Below, piece by piece: positions 33,392-42,505 of a stretch of DNA of 64,000 bases. The DNA comes from Nocardia aurantiaca (GTDB lineage: Bacteria > Actinomycetota > Actinomycetes > Mycobacteriales > Mycobacteriaceae). Both the position numbers and the translations under genes were made by a program. The stretch is from the NCBI RefSeq assembly GCF_009708175.1, contig NZ_WMBB01000008.1:186001-250000 (forward strand), read 5' to 3'. Numbering within the stretch: position 1 is the first letter of the stretch; every line of letters begins with the position of its first letter. Under the pieces are notes generated by a model that did not search any database, was not told where the DNA came from, and saw nothing but the letters and a program-made list of their open reading frames with translations.

Positions 33392-34735
33392 TTACATGGT
33401 GCGGACCCGCAGGCCCGGGTTGTCGGAGAGCACGGTGCTCACCGGCTGCGCGAACAGCTGCGGGGTGTTGCCGGTGATGAGGCCGATCAGGTTCGGGATC
33501 TCACAGACCGGGTAGTCGGCGACCGAGGAGGCGCTGGAGATGCCCAGGGCCAGCGTGCCGGTCACCAGCGGACCGCCCGAATCACCGGGCAGGGCGCAGA
33601 TATTGGCGGAGAAGGACTGGGTGAGCAGGCGGTCGCCGACCTGGACGGTCTGGTCGACGGCGTTCACCACGCCGCAGCTGAAGCCGGTGCGCGCACCCGA
33701 CTTGCAGACCGGAGCGCCGACCACCGGCACGGCCACGCCGGTGATGTTGACCGGGGCCGCGCCCGGGACGTTCACCACCGGGTTGGAGAAGCTGTCCCGG
33801 AACTGGTCGTTGATGCCGACGATCGAGTAGTCCTGGTTCCCCAGGATCGACTTCTGGAAGGCGCCCACCTGCGGACCCAGGCTGTCGCCGACCAGCTGGT
33901 AGACGCCGGGCGAGTTGGCGCCGGGCGTGGCCGAGATGTTCGGGTTGCAGTGGCCCGCGGTGATGTTCACCACGTTGCCGTTGCCGTCGGTGCCGTTGAA
34001 GCCGAGCGAGCAGCGCAGCGACATGCGGCCGGCCACCGAGGCGTAGGCCTCACCGGCGGCCATGGTGCGCGGACCGGCGCCGGCGATCTCGGCGGCCTTC
34101 GGCACGTCCTGGCCCTCGCCGCCGACCGGCGGTGCGGTCATGACGATGACGCGGGCCGGGTCCACGAAACCGGGCAGCGGCAGATCAGGCTTGTCCACCC
34201 GCACCGCGATGCTGTTGTTCAGGGTGTCGACGGCCACGCCCCGGATGGCCTTGGACACCGACTCCGGCTGATCCTTGAGCCACTGCTGGAAGGCGTTCTT
34301 CTCGCCGCGCAGCGTGGTCTCGCTCTTGGCGACGTCCTTGGCGGTGAAGCCGGCGTCCTGGACCGCCTTGCGAGCCTGGTCCAGATTGTCGCCGGGGGCC
34401 AGCGCCACGATGGCCTTCCCGGTCTCATCCAGCCAGGCGCCACCGAAGACGCCCGGGAATTGCCGCTGCGCGGTGGTGGCGAAGGTGGCCACCTTCTGCG
34501 CGATGTCGGCGCGCTGCAGGTAGTCCTGCGGGGAGATCTTGAGATCGCGGGTGATGGCGGCCACCAGTTCGGTGGGCAGATCCGGGGTCGCGGGTGTCGC
34601 GGGCTCCGCGTGCGCGCTCGCCGCCAGGGGTCCAGCGACGAGCACAGTGGTGGCCGCGATCGCCGCAGTACGGACAAGGGAGCGTGGGCGTCGGCCCACG
34701 GCAGGCATGGAAAGGCGCAAACGTGGCAGGAGCAT
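33392..34735 (-). CDS. Secreted S1-family (alpha-lytic-like) serine protease
   Basis: The protein has 447 residues. It has a twin-Arg-like, basic signal region (RRPRSLVRTAAIAATTVLV...SAHA), then a ~200-residue pro-region (ITRDLKISPQDYLQRAD) of the type that folds alpha-lytic proteases. The protease domain has His in VNITAGHCNPN, Asp in GNQDYSIVGIND and Ser in LPGDSGGPLVTG. Cys pairs flank His and Ser (CSLGF and AGHC; CKSG and SCG). It would act outside the cell after self-processing. A paralogue lies immediately upstream on the same strand. Confidence 0.9.
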   Translation of the reverse strand: MLLPRLRLSMPAVGRRPRSLVRTAAIAATTVLVAGPLAASAHAEPATPATPDLPTELVAAITRDLKISPQDYLQRADIAQKVATFATTAQRQFPGVFGGAWLDETGKAIVALAPGDNLDQARKAVQDAGFTAKDVAKSETTLRGEKNAFQQWLKDQPESVSKAIRGVAVDTLNNSIAVRVDKPDLPLPGFVDPARVIVMTAPPVGGEGQDVPKAAEIAGAGPRTMAAGEAYASVAGRMSLRCSLGFNGTDGNGNVVNITAGHCNPNISATPGANSPGVYQLVGDSLGPQVGAFQKSILGNQDYSIVGINDQFRDSFSNPVVNVPGAAPVNITGVAVPVVGAPVCKSGARTGFSCGVVNAVDQTVQVGDRLLTQSFSANICALPGDSGGPLVTGTLALGISSASSVADYPVCEIPNLIGLITGNTPQLFAQPVSTVLSDNPGLRVRTM

Positions 34736-34848
34736 GAGCCGACTATATGGTGTCGGGCTCGTTATGCCTACTTATTGTGAGATGACTTTTCGGTATTCGC
34801 GCGGCAAACAGCGGGCGCGCAGGAATCACGTGTGAGAAGGTGTCCGAT

Positions 34849-34878
34849 TTTCGCGGTCCGCCGTAACGGACCGCGAAA
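34849..34878 (-). terminator. Terminator of the second serine protease gene
   Basis: 12-bp perfect stem TTTCGCGGTCCG / CGGACCGCGAAA with a 6-nt loop, 23 nt after the stop at 34902. It separates the two protease transcripts. Confidence 0.85.
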
Positions 34879-34901
34879 CGCCGCGGGTCGGCGCGAATCG
34901 G

Positions 34902-36254
34902 TCAGGCGTTGGAACGCGTCCGGACCTGAATTCCGCTGCCGATGCCGCCGCCGGAATTGGCGTCGATATCGGTCAGAATCGCGCGCACCGGGATGCCCAG
35001 CGACGCGGTGCCACCGTACTGCGCCAGCGCGGTGTTGGCCTCGTTGCAGTTCGGCGCGTCGGCCGCATTCGAACCACTGGTGATGCCCAGCGCCAGCGTG
35101 CCGGTCACGATCGCGCCGCCGCTGTCACCGCCCAGGGTGCAGGCGCTGGAGGCGAAGCCGCGCACCGTCTTCGACTGGCCCTCCGCGGTGAACAGCTGGG
35201 TCTCCACCCGGTCGGCCACCACGAAACCACAAGTGAACGTGGAGGATTGACCCGACTTGCAGACCGGCGCGCCGGTGATCGGGTCGGCCACACCGGTGAT
35301 GGTCAGGGTGGTGCCGTTGGCACCGCGCACCGACGGCTGGTCCATGCCCGACTTCACGGCGTCGTCATTGAGCTTGATGACCGAATAGTCCAGCGCGCTG
35401 CGCCCGCCCAGGTTCGAGGAGACGAAGCTGCCGACCTTCGGGCTGGACAACAGGTTTCTGACATTCGGCAGGTACACGTCCGCGGAGGTGCCCTTGTCCA
35501 CATTCGGATTGCAATGCCCGGCACTGATGTTCAGCGCATTGCCGGACGAATCGACACTGTTGAATCCGAATGAGCACACATCCACGCTGTGCAGCGACGA
35601 ATCGGCCAGCGGGGTCGGCGCGGTGATGTAGGTGTCGCCACCCATCGGCCGCCGTTCCACCGGGCCGCCCGAGTTCGGGGACAGGATCACCTTGATATTG
35701 GCGATCAGGGTGGGCAGATTCAGCAAATGCCCGGCCGGGGTGTTCGCGACGCTGAGCACCAGCTGGCTGTTGAGGAAGTCGATGGCGACCGAATTGATCG
35801 CGGTGGAGATCTCGCGCGGCAGGCTGGTGATCCACTGGTTGAGCTGATCGACCGAATTCTCCAGGCTGTCGGCGCTGATCGGGGCCAGCCGCGTCTGGTA
35901 GCCGTCTGCGGCGGCGACCTTGGCGGCGTCCAGCGAGGTGACGGCCAGCACCGGCTTGCCGTCGGTGCCCAGCCAGGCGCCGGCGAAGTCCTCGGGCCGC
36001 TGGCTGCGGAATTCCGTTGCGTAGTCCCGCAATTGCTGGGCCTTGGCCGCGCGGTCCAGGTATTCGGCGGGCGTCATCTTCAGATCGCGCTGAATGGCGG
36101 TCACCAGCTCGGCCGGAAGCTTGTCGGCGGCAAGCTGATCCGGGGATGCCGGGTCCGCGGTGGCGGTGCTGAGCAAGGGGCCGATAAGGACGGTCGAGGC
36201 GAAAGCGACGGTGGCTGCTCGAACCGTGGCGCGGCGCGCCATGAACTTGCGCAT
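34902..36254 (-). CDS. Secreted S1-family serine protease, paralogue
   Basis: The protein has 450 residues from ATG 36254. A signal peptide (RATVRAATVAFASTVLIGPL) and a pro-region with LPAELVTAIQRDLKMTPAEYL mirror the neighbouring paralogue. The triad is present: His in NISAGHCNPN, Asp in SALDYSVIKL and Ser in LGGDSGGAIVTG. The specificity-pocket region differs (GITSGSNAADAPNC against GISSASSVADYPVC), so substrate preference may differ. The pair clearly arose by duplication, but each has its own promoter gap and terminator. Confidence 0.9.
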   Translation of the reverse strand: MRKFMARRATVRAATVAFASTVLIGPLLSTATADPASPDQLAADKLPAELVTAIQRDLKMTPAEYLDRAAKAQQLRDYATEFRSQRPEDFAGAWLGTDGKPVLAVTSLDAAKVAAADGYQTRLAPISADSLENSVDQLNQWITSLPREISTAINSVAIDFLNSQLVLSVANTPAGHLLNLPTLIANIKVILSPNSGGPVERRPMGGDTYITAPTPLADSSLHSVDVCSFGFNSVDSSGNALNISAGHCNPNVDKGTSADVYLPNVRNLLSSPKVGSFVSSNLGGRSALDYSVIKLNDDAVKSGMDQPSVRGANGTTLTITGVADPITGAPVCKSGQSSTFTCGFVVADRVETQLFTAEGQSKTVRGFASSACTLGGDSGGAIVTGTLALGITSGSNAADAPNCNEANTALAQYGGTASLGIPVRAILTDIDANSGGGIGSGIQVRTRSNA

Positions 36255-36358
36255 GGAGTCCCTTCGTAGTGCACCAGCAGACCAAGGATCCGGTTACCTT
36301 CCGGAAGGTCGGTCAGCGCACCACTTTAGGGCACAAACCACGGAAGGTCTCTACGAAA

Positions 36359-37495
36359 TCAGCGCGGATTCATTCCCCACGGGTCCTGCAGCACGGGAGC
36401 TTGCGGCAGTTCGAAGGTCGGCGCCGGTGGGTACTGATAGATCGGCGGGTACGGGCGTGTCGTGGTGGACGGCGTCGTGCGGGTGGGGCTCGGTGTGGTG
36501 GTAGCCGGATCGGGCGTGGTGGTCGGGGGCGGCGTGGTGGTCGGCGGGTCCGAGGTCACCGGGGCGTCGGCGGCATCGGCGGGCGGCGCGGCCGCGGTCG
36601 GATTGTCCGAACCGGTGGGTGGCAGCAGCGGCGGGGCCACCCCCGCGGTGGCGACCGGCTCCGAGCGCACCTCGCCGCGCGGCGGACCGGGCGTGGAATC
36701 GTCGTCGGTGCGCAACACCGCCGCCACCCCCAAGCCACCGAGCAGCAAACCGATCATCGCGGCCGCCGCCGCGATGATGTACGGGCCGCGATTGACGCGC
36801 GGCGCGTGCGTGACCCGAACGTCCGCTATCGCCCGGGTGACCGCCGGCTCGGCGGCCGTGACGGCCGGGACCGCGGCCGAATACGCCTGGGCCAGCGGCT
36901 CGGACGACTTGAGCGCAGGCAGCACATCGGTGACGTCGGCGGCGTTCTCGGCCGCCGTGGTGGCATCGGGCGGGGTGAGGCCCGCCGGGGTGGACAGCAC
37001 CGCCGCCAGTGCGGCGCGGGCCGCCTGGTAGGCGAGGGTCTTCCCGGTCTCCGCGTCCGCCTGGGGCAGGTCGCGCTCGCTGACCAGCACCACCGACTTC
37101 AGGCCCAGATAATCGAGAGCCTCGCGCAGGGACCGCACATGGTCGTCGGGCCAGCCGGTCGGGTGAGCCAAATAGAACTCGGCCGGACCGTTGAGGTGCT
37201 CGGCGGCCTGACTGATGAGACAGAAGACCGCGGTCGCCATCAGGTCCTCGGCCCGATACGCCTCGCCGTCGTCCACCGGCAGCCCGGCCGGATCGCCGAC
37301 GGCGCCGACGAAGCCGCGGATGGAATGGGTATAGCCCTCCGGCGCCTCGCCGCCCAGCACGGCGTCGCCGTCGTCGGACATGTGCAGTACGGACTCGCGC
37401 ACGGTGTAGTGGACCGGGAGTGTGGCGTCATCGCCTGTCACCACGGCAACGACGGATTCGTCGTCCGCGATACGCAGGCCCACCCCAGTGGCCAT
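36359..37495 (-). CDS. Truncated Hsp70-like, membrane-anchored protein
   Basis: The protein has 378 residues. Residues 1-190 resemble only the first lobe of an Hsp70-type ATPase (VGLRIADDESVVAVVTGDD, then EFYLAHPTGWPDDHVRSLRE and ALDYLGLKSVVLVSERDLPQ). The second phosphate loop and adenosine motif are absent, so ATP hydrolysis is unlikely. One transmembrane helix follows (IIAAAAAMIGLLLGGLGVAAV, ~240-262), then a Thr/Pro-rich tail ending PYPPIYQYPPAPTF. It is the last gene of a leftward cluster, 45 nt behind the LuxR-type regulator. It may be a membrane partner or sensor for that regulator. Confidence 0.75.
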   Translation of the reverse strand: MATGVGLRIADDESVVAVVTGDDATLPVHYTVRESVLHMSDDGDAVLGGEAPEGYTHSIRGFVGAVGDPAGLPVDDGEAYRAEDLMATAVFCLISQAAEHLNGPAEFYLAHPTGWPDDHVRSLREALDYLGLKSVVLVSERDLPQADAETGKTLAYQAARAALAAVLSTPAGLTPPDATTAAENAADVTDVLPALKSSEPLAQAYSAAVPAVTAAEPAVTRAIADVRVTHAPRVNRGPYIIAAAAAMIGLLLGGLGVAAVLRTDDDSTPGPPRGEVRSEPVATAGVAPPLLPPTGSDNPTAAAPPADAADAPVTSDPPTTTPPPTTTPDPATTTPSPTRTTPSTTTRPYPPIYQYPPAPTFELPQAPVLQDPWGMNPR

Positions 37496-37540
37496 CCTCG
37501 TTACCTCGCTCGGTGCGTCCGGGTGCTCTTCGCGCGGAGG

Positions 37541-40399
37541 TCAGACGAGCAGTGAACCGTGACCCATGGCGCGAAGCATTGACAATAGCTCCGAACGCGA
37601 GCCGGCACCGATTCGACGTCTCATCCTGGCCACGTGATGTTCCACGGTTTTGGCCGAAATGTAGAGCCGCGCCCCGATCTCCCGGTACGTCAAGCCCAGC
37701 AGTACCAGTTCGGCCACCTCACGCTCGCGTTCGCTCAGCACGGTATCGGCGATCGGTTCCGCACGCGGCTGCGGGGCCGTGGGCTCGGGTGCGCGCACCG
37801 GCGACTCCGGTGGCCGGGCCTGCGCGCGCACCGTGCGGGCCAGCTTGAGCAGCGCGGTCGCAGTGGCGGAGTCGCCCGCCGCCAGCGCGGCCTCACTGGC
37901 CAGGCGGGCCGCGTCCCAGCGCAGGCCGAGTCCGGCCAGACGCGCCACCGCGCCCTCCACCTGGTCGCGTACCACCTGACCACGCAGCACCAGCACCCAG
38001 GTGCGGCCCGCGTCCGCCAGCGCGGCGGCCTGCGGGTCGCCCGCCGCGGCGGAGGTCTTCAGCCGATGGGCATGCGGCAGCAGGGCTTCCGGGCTCTCCT
38101 GGGCGATGGCGGCCTGAATCGCGTACCAGTGGAAGGCATTCGACCAGGCGGGCGGCTCGCCCAGTTGGCGCAGCAGTTCGTCGGCGGCGGTCACCAGCGC
38201 GGTCATCCGGGTCTCGTCCCGCAGGCGGATGCCCGCCAGCCACAGTTCGCCGATGGGCAGCAGCGCCAGCAGGTCCGCGCTGACCTCGTCGAAGAGCGGG
38301 AAGGCCTGCTGCCAGGCCAGCGCCAGCGCCGCGTGATCGCCGCTGCGCCGCGCCAGGCCGACGATCACGCCGTGCGCGAGCAGGCGGTCGCGCGGATCCA
38401 GTTCCGCCACCCGGACTTCCGACACGAGGGTGGCCGCCGAATGCTCGTCGCCGCCCAGCATGGCCACCCACGCGCCCAGGACCAGGCACTGGGGATCGCG
38501 GCCCGTCCCGCGCAGCGCGTCCGCGGCCCGGCGCGGATCACCCATGCTCAGGCATAGGAGCACCGCGATGGAGACCGCCGAACACGGCAGGAAGCGATCC
38601 CCGCCATCGTCCGCGGGAGCCGGTCCGGAGTGCGCGGCCTGGATCAACGCGGACGCCGCCGCGACGGCCGCGCCGCGCCGCGCCCGTGCCGGGCTGGTGA
38701 AGCGCTGCACCGCGAGGGTGGTCGGCGCGATCGCCGTCATCTCCGCGGTGAAACCGGTCGGGGCCGAGACGGCTCCGAAGGCATTCGGTTCGCCCGCGGC
38801 CGATTTCACCGGTGAACCGGTCGACTCGGCACGCGGTCGTTCGGCGGGAGCGGGTCTGGCCGCGGCCGCGTGGGGCGCGCCGGTCCGGGCGGCGGGCGCG
38901 CCGAACGTCTGTGGCGGTGACGGGAATTGGGACCCGGAGTGTCCGTTGCCGCCATCGGCGCGTCGCGCCACGGCGAAATCGCCCGGGGCGCATGTCGATC
39001 CGATGGTGTCGAACAGGGCGTTGGCGATCGACGCCGCGCGCGAGGTGGCCTCGGTGGGCGGCCACTGGGCGGCATTGACCGACAGTGCCTGTGCGCCCAG
39101 GGAATCGCCGGACAGATACAGCACGGTCGCGGCGACCGCCCAGTCCGGGCCCACGCGGGTGGCGCCCAGCCAGGTGTAGAGCTGGGCGGCCCGGGTGGCG
39201 AGGCCGCGCCGGGTCCAGACGCCGGCGCAGATGCGGACCGCGGCGGCCAGATCGGCCAGCGGAATCGACGGATTGGCCAGTGTGGGTTCGGCCAGGCGCA
39301 GGGCGGTGTCGCCGTCCCCGGCCCGGGCGGCGGCGTCGGCCCAACGCACGGCCAGCGCCTCCGGATCGGCGCCGGCGGCGGCCGCGGCCGCGTAATGGCG
39401 GACCGCCTCGTCGCCGGCCCGCTCGGCCGCGGCACAGAGGAATTCGGCCAGCCGTTCGTCGCGGACACCCGATTCGGCGAGCAGCAGCGCGGTGTGGTCG
39501 CGCAGCAGCCCGGCGTCCAGCCGCGCGTGCAGCAGGCGGCGGGCGACGCTCAGGAAGCGTCGGTCGCCGACCAGGGTCCGCAACGGCGCGACGGCCGGGG
39601 AGAGCAGCAGATCGGCATCGGTGACCAGGGCGCTGCCCCGGGACCGGTCCACCAGATCCTGGGCGGCGGCCGGGGAGATATCGAGCACCTCGGCGAGCTC
39701 ATCGGTGTCCAGGCCCGCGCCGATGGCCGCTACCACCAGGGCGTCCAGCAGGTCCGGGTCGGCGTCGTCGAGGCGGGCCCGCGCCCACGCCGTCACCGCC
39801 TGATCGACCGCGGCCACGCCCGCGTCCAGTCGGGTCGCGCAGGCGGCGGTCAGGGCTGCCACCACACCGCCGTGGATGCCGCCGGTCTGCCGGTGGATGT
39901 GCTGGGCCAGCCCGCGCGGCACCATCATGCCCAGTTCGCGGGCGAACGGGGCGATCTCGGTGGCGCCCAGGGCGCGCAGATCGACCACCCGGCCACGGCG
40001 CGCCACCAGATCGGCGAGCCCGCGCAGCCGCGCGTCGTGCGGTCGCGGGCGCATCCCGATCACCACCGCGTACTCCCCGGATTCGGCGGCGGCGCAGAGC
40101 ATGTCGAACTCGGCCGGGCCGAGCGCGTGGGCGTCGTCGACGATCAGGGCGACGCGACCGGTGTGGCGGTCGGTGCGCGCGGAGCCGGGCGGACGCAGAA
40201 GATGCGCCGGATTGTCGGTATGCGGGACGCCGCGGGCGCGCAGCCGCGCCCGGATCGCGCCCAGCAGGGTGGATTTACCGGTGCCGGAGCGGCCCCGGAT
40301 GAGGTACAGCACCGAGGCTGAATCGTCGGAATCCAGTTCCCGGAAGATTTCTCGCGCGCACGGAAGCGAATCCAGCGCGACTGGGGTAATGCCTGTCAC
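37541..40399 (-). CDS. iniR: STAND/AAA ATPase with C-terminal LuxR helix-turn-helix (IniR-like)
   Basis: The protein has 952 residues. Walker A GRSGTGKSTLLGAIRA (~36-50) and Walker B VALIVDDAHALGPAEF (~83-98) mark the ATPase. A helical middle region of about 600 residues, probably TPR-like, contains a low-complexity Ala/Pro insert near 485-545. The last ~65 residues are a GerE/LuxR HTH: LSEREREVAELVLLGLTYRE and ISAKTVEHHVARMRRRIG. Architecture and position next to iniBAC match M. tuberculosis Rv0339c, called IniR, which activates iniBAC. The Hsp70-like gene lies 13 nt upstream, implying one transcript. The gene name rests on synteny and architecture, not on a direct comparison. Confidence 0.8.
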   Translation of the reverse strand: MTGITPVALDSLPCAREIFRELDSDDSASVLYLIRGRSGTGKSTLLGAIRARLRARGVPHTDNPAHLLRPPGSARTDRHTGRVALIVDDAHALGPAEFDMLCAAAESGEYAVVIGMRPRPHDARLRGLADLVARRGRVVDLRALGATEIAPFARELGMMVPRGLAQHIHRQTGGIHGGVVAALTAACATRLDAGVAAVDQAVTAWARARLDDADPDLLDALVVAAIGAGLDTDELAEVLDISPAAAQDLVDRSRGSALVTDADLLLSPAVAPLRTLVGDRRFLSVARRLLHARLDAGLLRDHTALLLAESGVRDERLAEFLCAAAERAGDEAVRHYAAAAAAGADPEALAVRWADAAARAGDGDTALRLAEPTLANPSIPLADLAAAVRICAGVWTRRGLATRAAQLYTWLGATRVGPDWAVAATVLYLSGDSLGAQALSVNAAQWPPTEATSRAASIANALFDTIGSTCAPGDFAVARRADGGNGHSGSQFPSPPQTFGAPAARTGAPHAAAARPAPAERPRAESTGSPVKSAAGEPNAFGAVSAPTGFTAEMTAIAPTTLAVQRFTSPARARRGAAVAAASALIQAAHSGPAPADDGGDRFLPCSAVSIAVLLCLSMGDPRRAADALRGTGRDPQCLVLGAWVAMLGGDEHSAATLVSEVRVAELDPRDRLLAHGVIVGLARRSGDHAALALAWQQAFPLFDEVSADLLALLPIGELWLAGIRLRDETRMTALVTAADELLRQLGEPPAWSNAFHWYAIQAAIAQESPEALLPHAHRLKTSAAAGDPQAAALADAGRTWVLVLRGQVVRDQVEGAVARLAGLGLRWDAARLASEAALAAGDSATATALLKLARTVRAQARPPESPVRAPEPTAPQPRAEPIADTVLSEREREVAELVLLGLTYREIGARLYISAKTVEHHVARMRRRIGAGSRSELLSMLRAMGHGSLLV

Positions 40400-40412
40400 G
40401 GAGAACCAACTC

Positions 40413-42194
40413 TCAGCCGCCGGTATGCGGAATGATCTGCGTCGGCACCGGTGGGACGGCGTTGCCGAGCTGATCGACCGTATTGTTCAGTGCGCCCGTA
40501 GGGAGCGTTATGTTCGGCGCCTGCACCGTCGGCTGCTGGAATGTCGGCAGCTGCGGCACCTGGACCGGTTGTTGTTGCTGCGGCTGGGTGTTCGCCGGAT
40601 TCTGTTGTGGGGAAGGGGTATCCGCCTGCGCGGCCGGGGTGTTCGGATCGCCGGTCCCCGGCGCCGGGGGCGCGGCCGCGGTGGTGGCGGGACTGCCGGG
40701 CTTGGCGCCGCCCGGCTGCCGCGCGGGCTTGGTGGAGCCGACCGGGCTGCCCGCCACGGGGGCCGGGGTGCCGGAGGCGGCCGCACCGCTGGGCGCGGGG
40801 GCGTCCAGCGCGACCGGTGAGGTCGAAGAGGACTGTGTCCCGGCGGGATTCGCCGGCGTCGGCTGGGAACCGGTGCCCATGGCCAGGGTGCCGGTGGCGA
40901 CCGCGGCCACCGCGACGGCGGCCGCGCCGATCACCGCCAGCCGCTTCCAATGGCGGAAGCCGCCGGCGGGCTCCTCTTCCGGCAGGTCGGGGAGCAGCGG
41001 AAGGCGCTTGGCCGCAGCGGATTCAGCCCGCTGTTCGATGCCGCCGCCCCGACCCGGTGGTTCGGCGTCGGCGGGCTCGGCTATGAAGCCGGCCCGCATG
41101 CGCTGGGGGAGACCGGTGGCGGTGCGCAAGGCGGTGAGCGCGGTGTCGTCGTCGGCCCCGGCGTGGCTCGCGCCGCCGACCGCGATGGCCGGGTGCGCCT
41201 CGGTCTCGGTGGTGTCGGCGAGCAGGTCGGCGGCCAGCAGGGCCGCGCCGTGCGCGCTCAGGTGCGCCGGATCGGCGGCGGCCGCGACCGGGATACCGAA
41301 TTCGGTGGACAGCAGCTCGGTTACCAGCGGTATGCCGGCACCGCCGCCGGTGAGCAGGAAGCCATCCAGATCGGCCGCGCTGAGACCGGCCCGGCGCAGG
41401 GCCTCACGGACCAGATCGGTCGAATCGAGAAGCGGACCCCGCAGCAGTTCCTCGATATCGTCGCGAACCAGTCGTACGTCCATGCCACCCAGGGCGGGCA
41501 AACGCACCGGCACCATGGTGGCGGTATTTGTGGACAGAGTTTCTTTCGCAATTTTGCAGCGAACGCGGAGTGCCGCCAATTCTTGTTCCACCAAAGGGTC
41601 GAAAGGATCGAAATCCTTTCCGCCAACCGCATGTGCGAGCACAAAGCGCATCGTCAGCAGATCGAATTCCGAGCCCGCGACCTCGGTGGTTCGTACCGGC
41701 TCGCCCAGCAGGCCCGACATGGGTCCGGTGCGCACCACCGAAACCGTCAGGCCGGTGGCCCCGAGGTCGTACACCACCATCGCGCCGTCATGGCTGGACT
41801 CGTGCACCTCCTGCAGCCAGCGCATGGCCGCCGTCGGCTCCGGGACCAGGGCCACCGTGTCCAGGCCGGCCGCGTCCAGCGCGGTCCGCTGCATCTCCAC
41901 GCTGTGGTGCGACCACCAAGCCGGGTAGCAGGCGACCGATGCGGCGGCCGGGCCCATATCGTCCAGTGCGCGGCCGATGGCCGCCGCCACCAGGTCAGCG
42001 GCACGCACAGCGGAGCCGTCGCGGGTGCGAATGTCCACGGGATCCCCGACCCGGGACAGGAAGCTGTCCGGCACTTCCGGCTCCGTGCCCAGCATGCTGG
42101 GCCGGGTATGCAGCCGTTGTTGTCCCCCCGAAGTCGTCACGGCAACCGTATTCGACGACCCGACGGTGATGCCGAGCGCCAGCCCCTGACTCAT
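40413..42194 (-). CDS. Membrane-anchored Hsp70-family protein divergent from iniB
   Basis: The protein has 593 residues. Residues 1-340 have a near-complete Hsp70 nucleotide-binding domain: phosphate-1 GITVGSSNTVAV, VPEPTAAMRWLQ, phosphate-2 MVVYDLGATGLTVSVV and adenosine loop GFLLTGGGAGIPLVTELL ending SAHGAALLA. There is no peptide-binding domain. A single transmembrane helix (LAVIGAAAVAVAAVATGTLAM, ~428-448) leads to a Pro/Gln/Ala-rich tail. It begins the leftward unit hsp70-like, iniR-like, truncated hsp70-like, and shares the iniB promoter region. A role as cell-envelope sensor upstream of the regulator is likely but inferred. Confidence 0.85.
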   Translation of the reverse strand: MSQGLALGITVGSSNTVAVTTSGGQQRLHTRPSMLGTEPEVPDSFLSRVGDPVDIRTRDGSAVRAADLVAAAIGRALDDMGPAAASVACYPAWWSHHSVEMQRTALDAAGLDTVALVPEPTAAMRWLQEVHESSHDGAMVVYDLGATGLTVSVVRTGPMSGLLGEPVRTTEVAGSEFDLLTMRFVLAHAVGGKDFDPFDPLVEQELAALRVRCKIAKETLSTNTATMVPVRLPALGGMDVRLVRDDIEELLRGPLLDSTDLVREALRRAGLSAADLDGFLLTGGGAGIPLVTELLSTEFGIPVAAAADPAHLSAHGAALLAADLLADTTETEAHPAIAVGGASHAGADDDTALTALRTATGLPQRMRAGFIAEPADAEPPGRGGGIEQRAESAAAKRLPLLPDLPEEEPAGGFRHWKRLAVIGAAAVAVAAVATGTLAMGTGSQPTPANPAGTQSSSTSPVALDAPAPSGAAASGTPAPVAGSPVGSTKPARQPGGAKPGSPATTAAAPPAPGTGDPNTPAAQADTPSPQQNPANTQPQQQQPVQVPQLPTFQQPTVQAPNITLPTGALNNTVDQLGNAVPPVPTQIIPHTGG

Positions 42195-42280
42195 TCGAGT
42201 TCCCCTGTCATTACCACCACGCGTCGTGCGGATCGCGTGCCGAAAGTTCTTCGGTCCGATATGTACGAAAACCTCGGGTT

Positions 42281-42427
42281 AGGCCGGGCGGCCCACCCGG
42301 CCTGTCGGCAGCTGAGGGGAACCCGTTACCGATTCCCGGGAACGTATGGGGATATTCCCCTAATGTTTGCCCACCCCCGTAGGCGACGGATGTGGAACTT
42401 GGGGGAGTTCACCCCGTTACCCGTAAC
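42281..42427. promoter_or_regulatory. Palindrome-rich divergent promoter of iniB
   Basis: The 311-nt gap 42195-42505 holds no gene. It has a hairpin AGGCCGGG / CCCGGCCT (42281-42303), and palindromes GGGGA-TAT-TCCCC (42348-42360), GAACT-6-AGTTC (42395-42410) and GTTAC-CC-GTAAC (42416-42427). The last lies 79 nt before the iniB start. They are candidates for binding by the LuxR-type regulator and possibly other factors. Confidence 0.5.
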
Positions 42428-42505
42428 AGGACGGGTTCCTAACGTGAAAGGAAATTCGAGCAGCGCGGGTCAGTGGGGCCCGCCCATCCAGGGAGACGAT
42501 TCGCC

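Noticed and set aside
42416..42427. GTTAC-CC-GTAAC before iniB as another member of the TetR operator family
   Set aside because: The spacer is only 2 nt against 6 nt in the others, and the outer bases differ. Kept only as a local palindrome.
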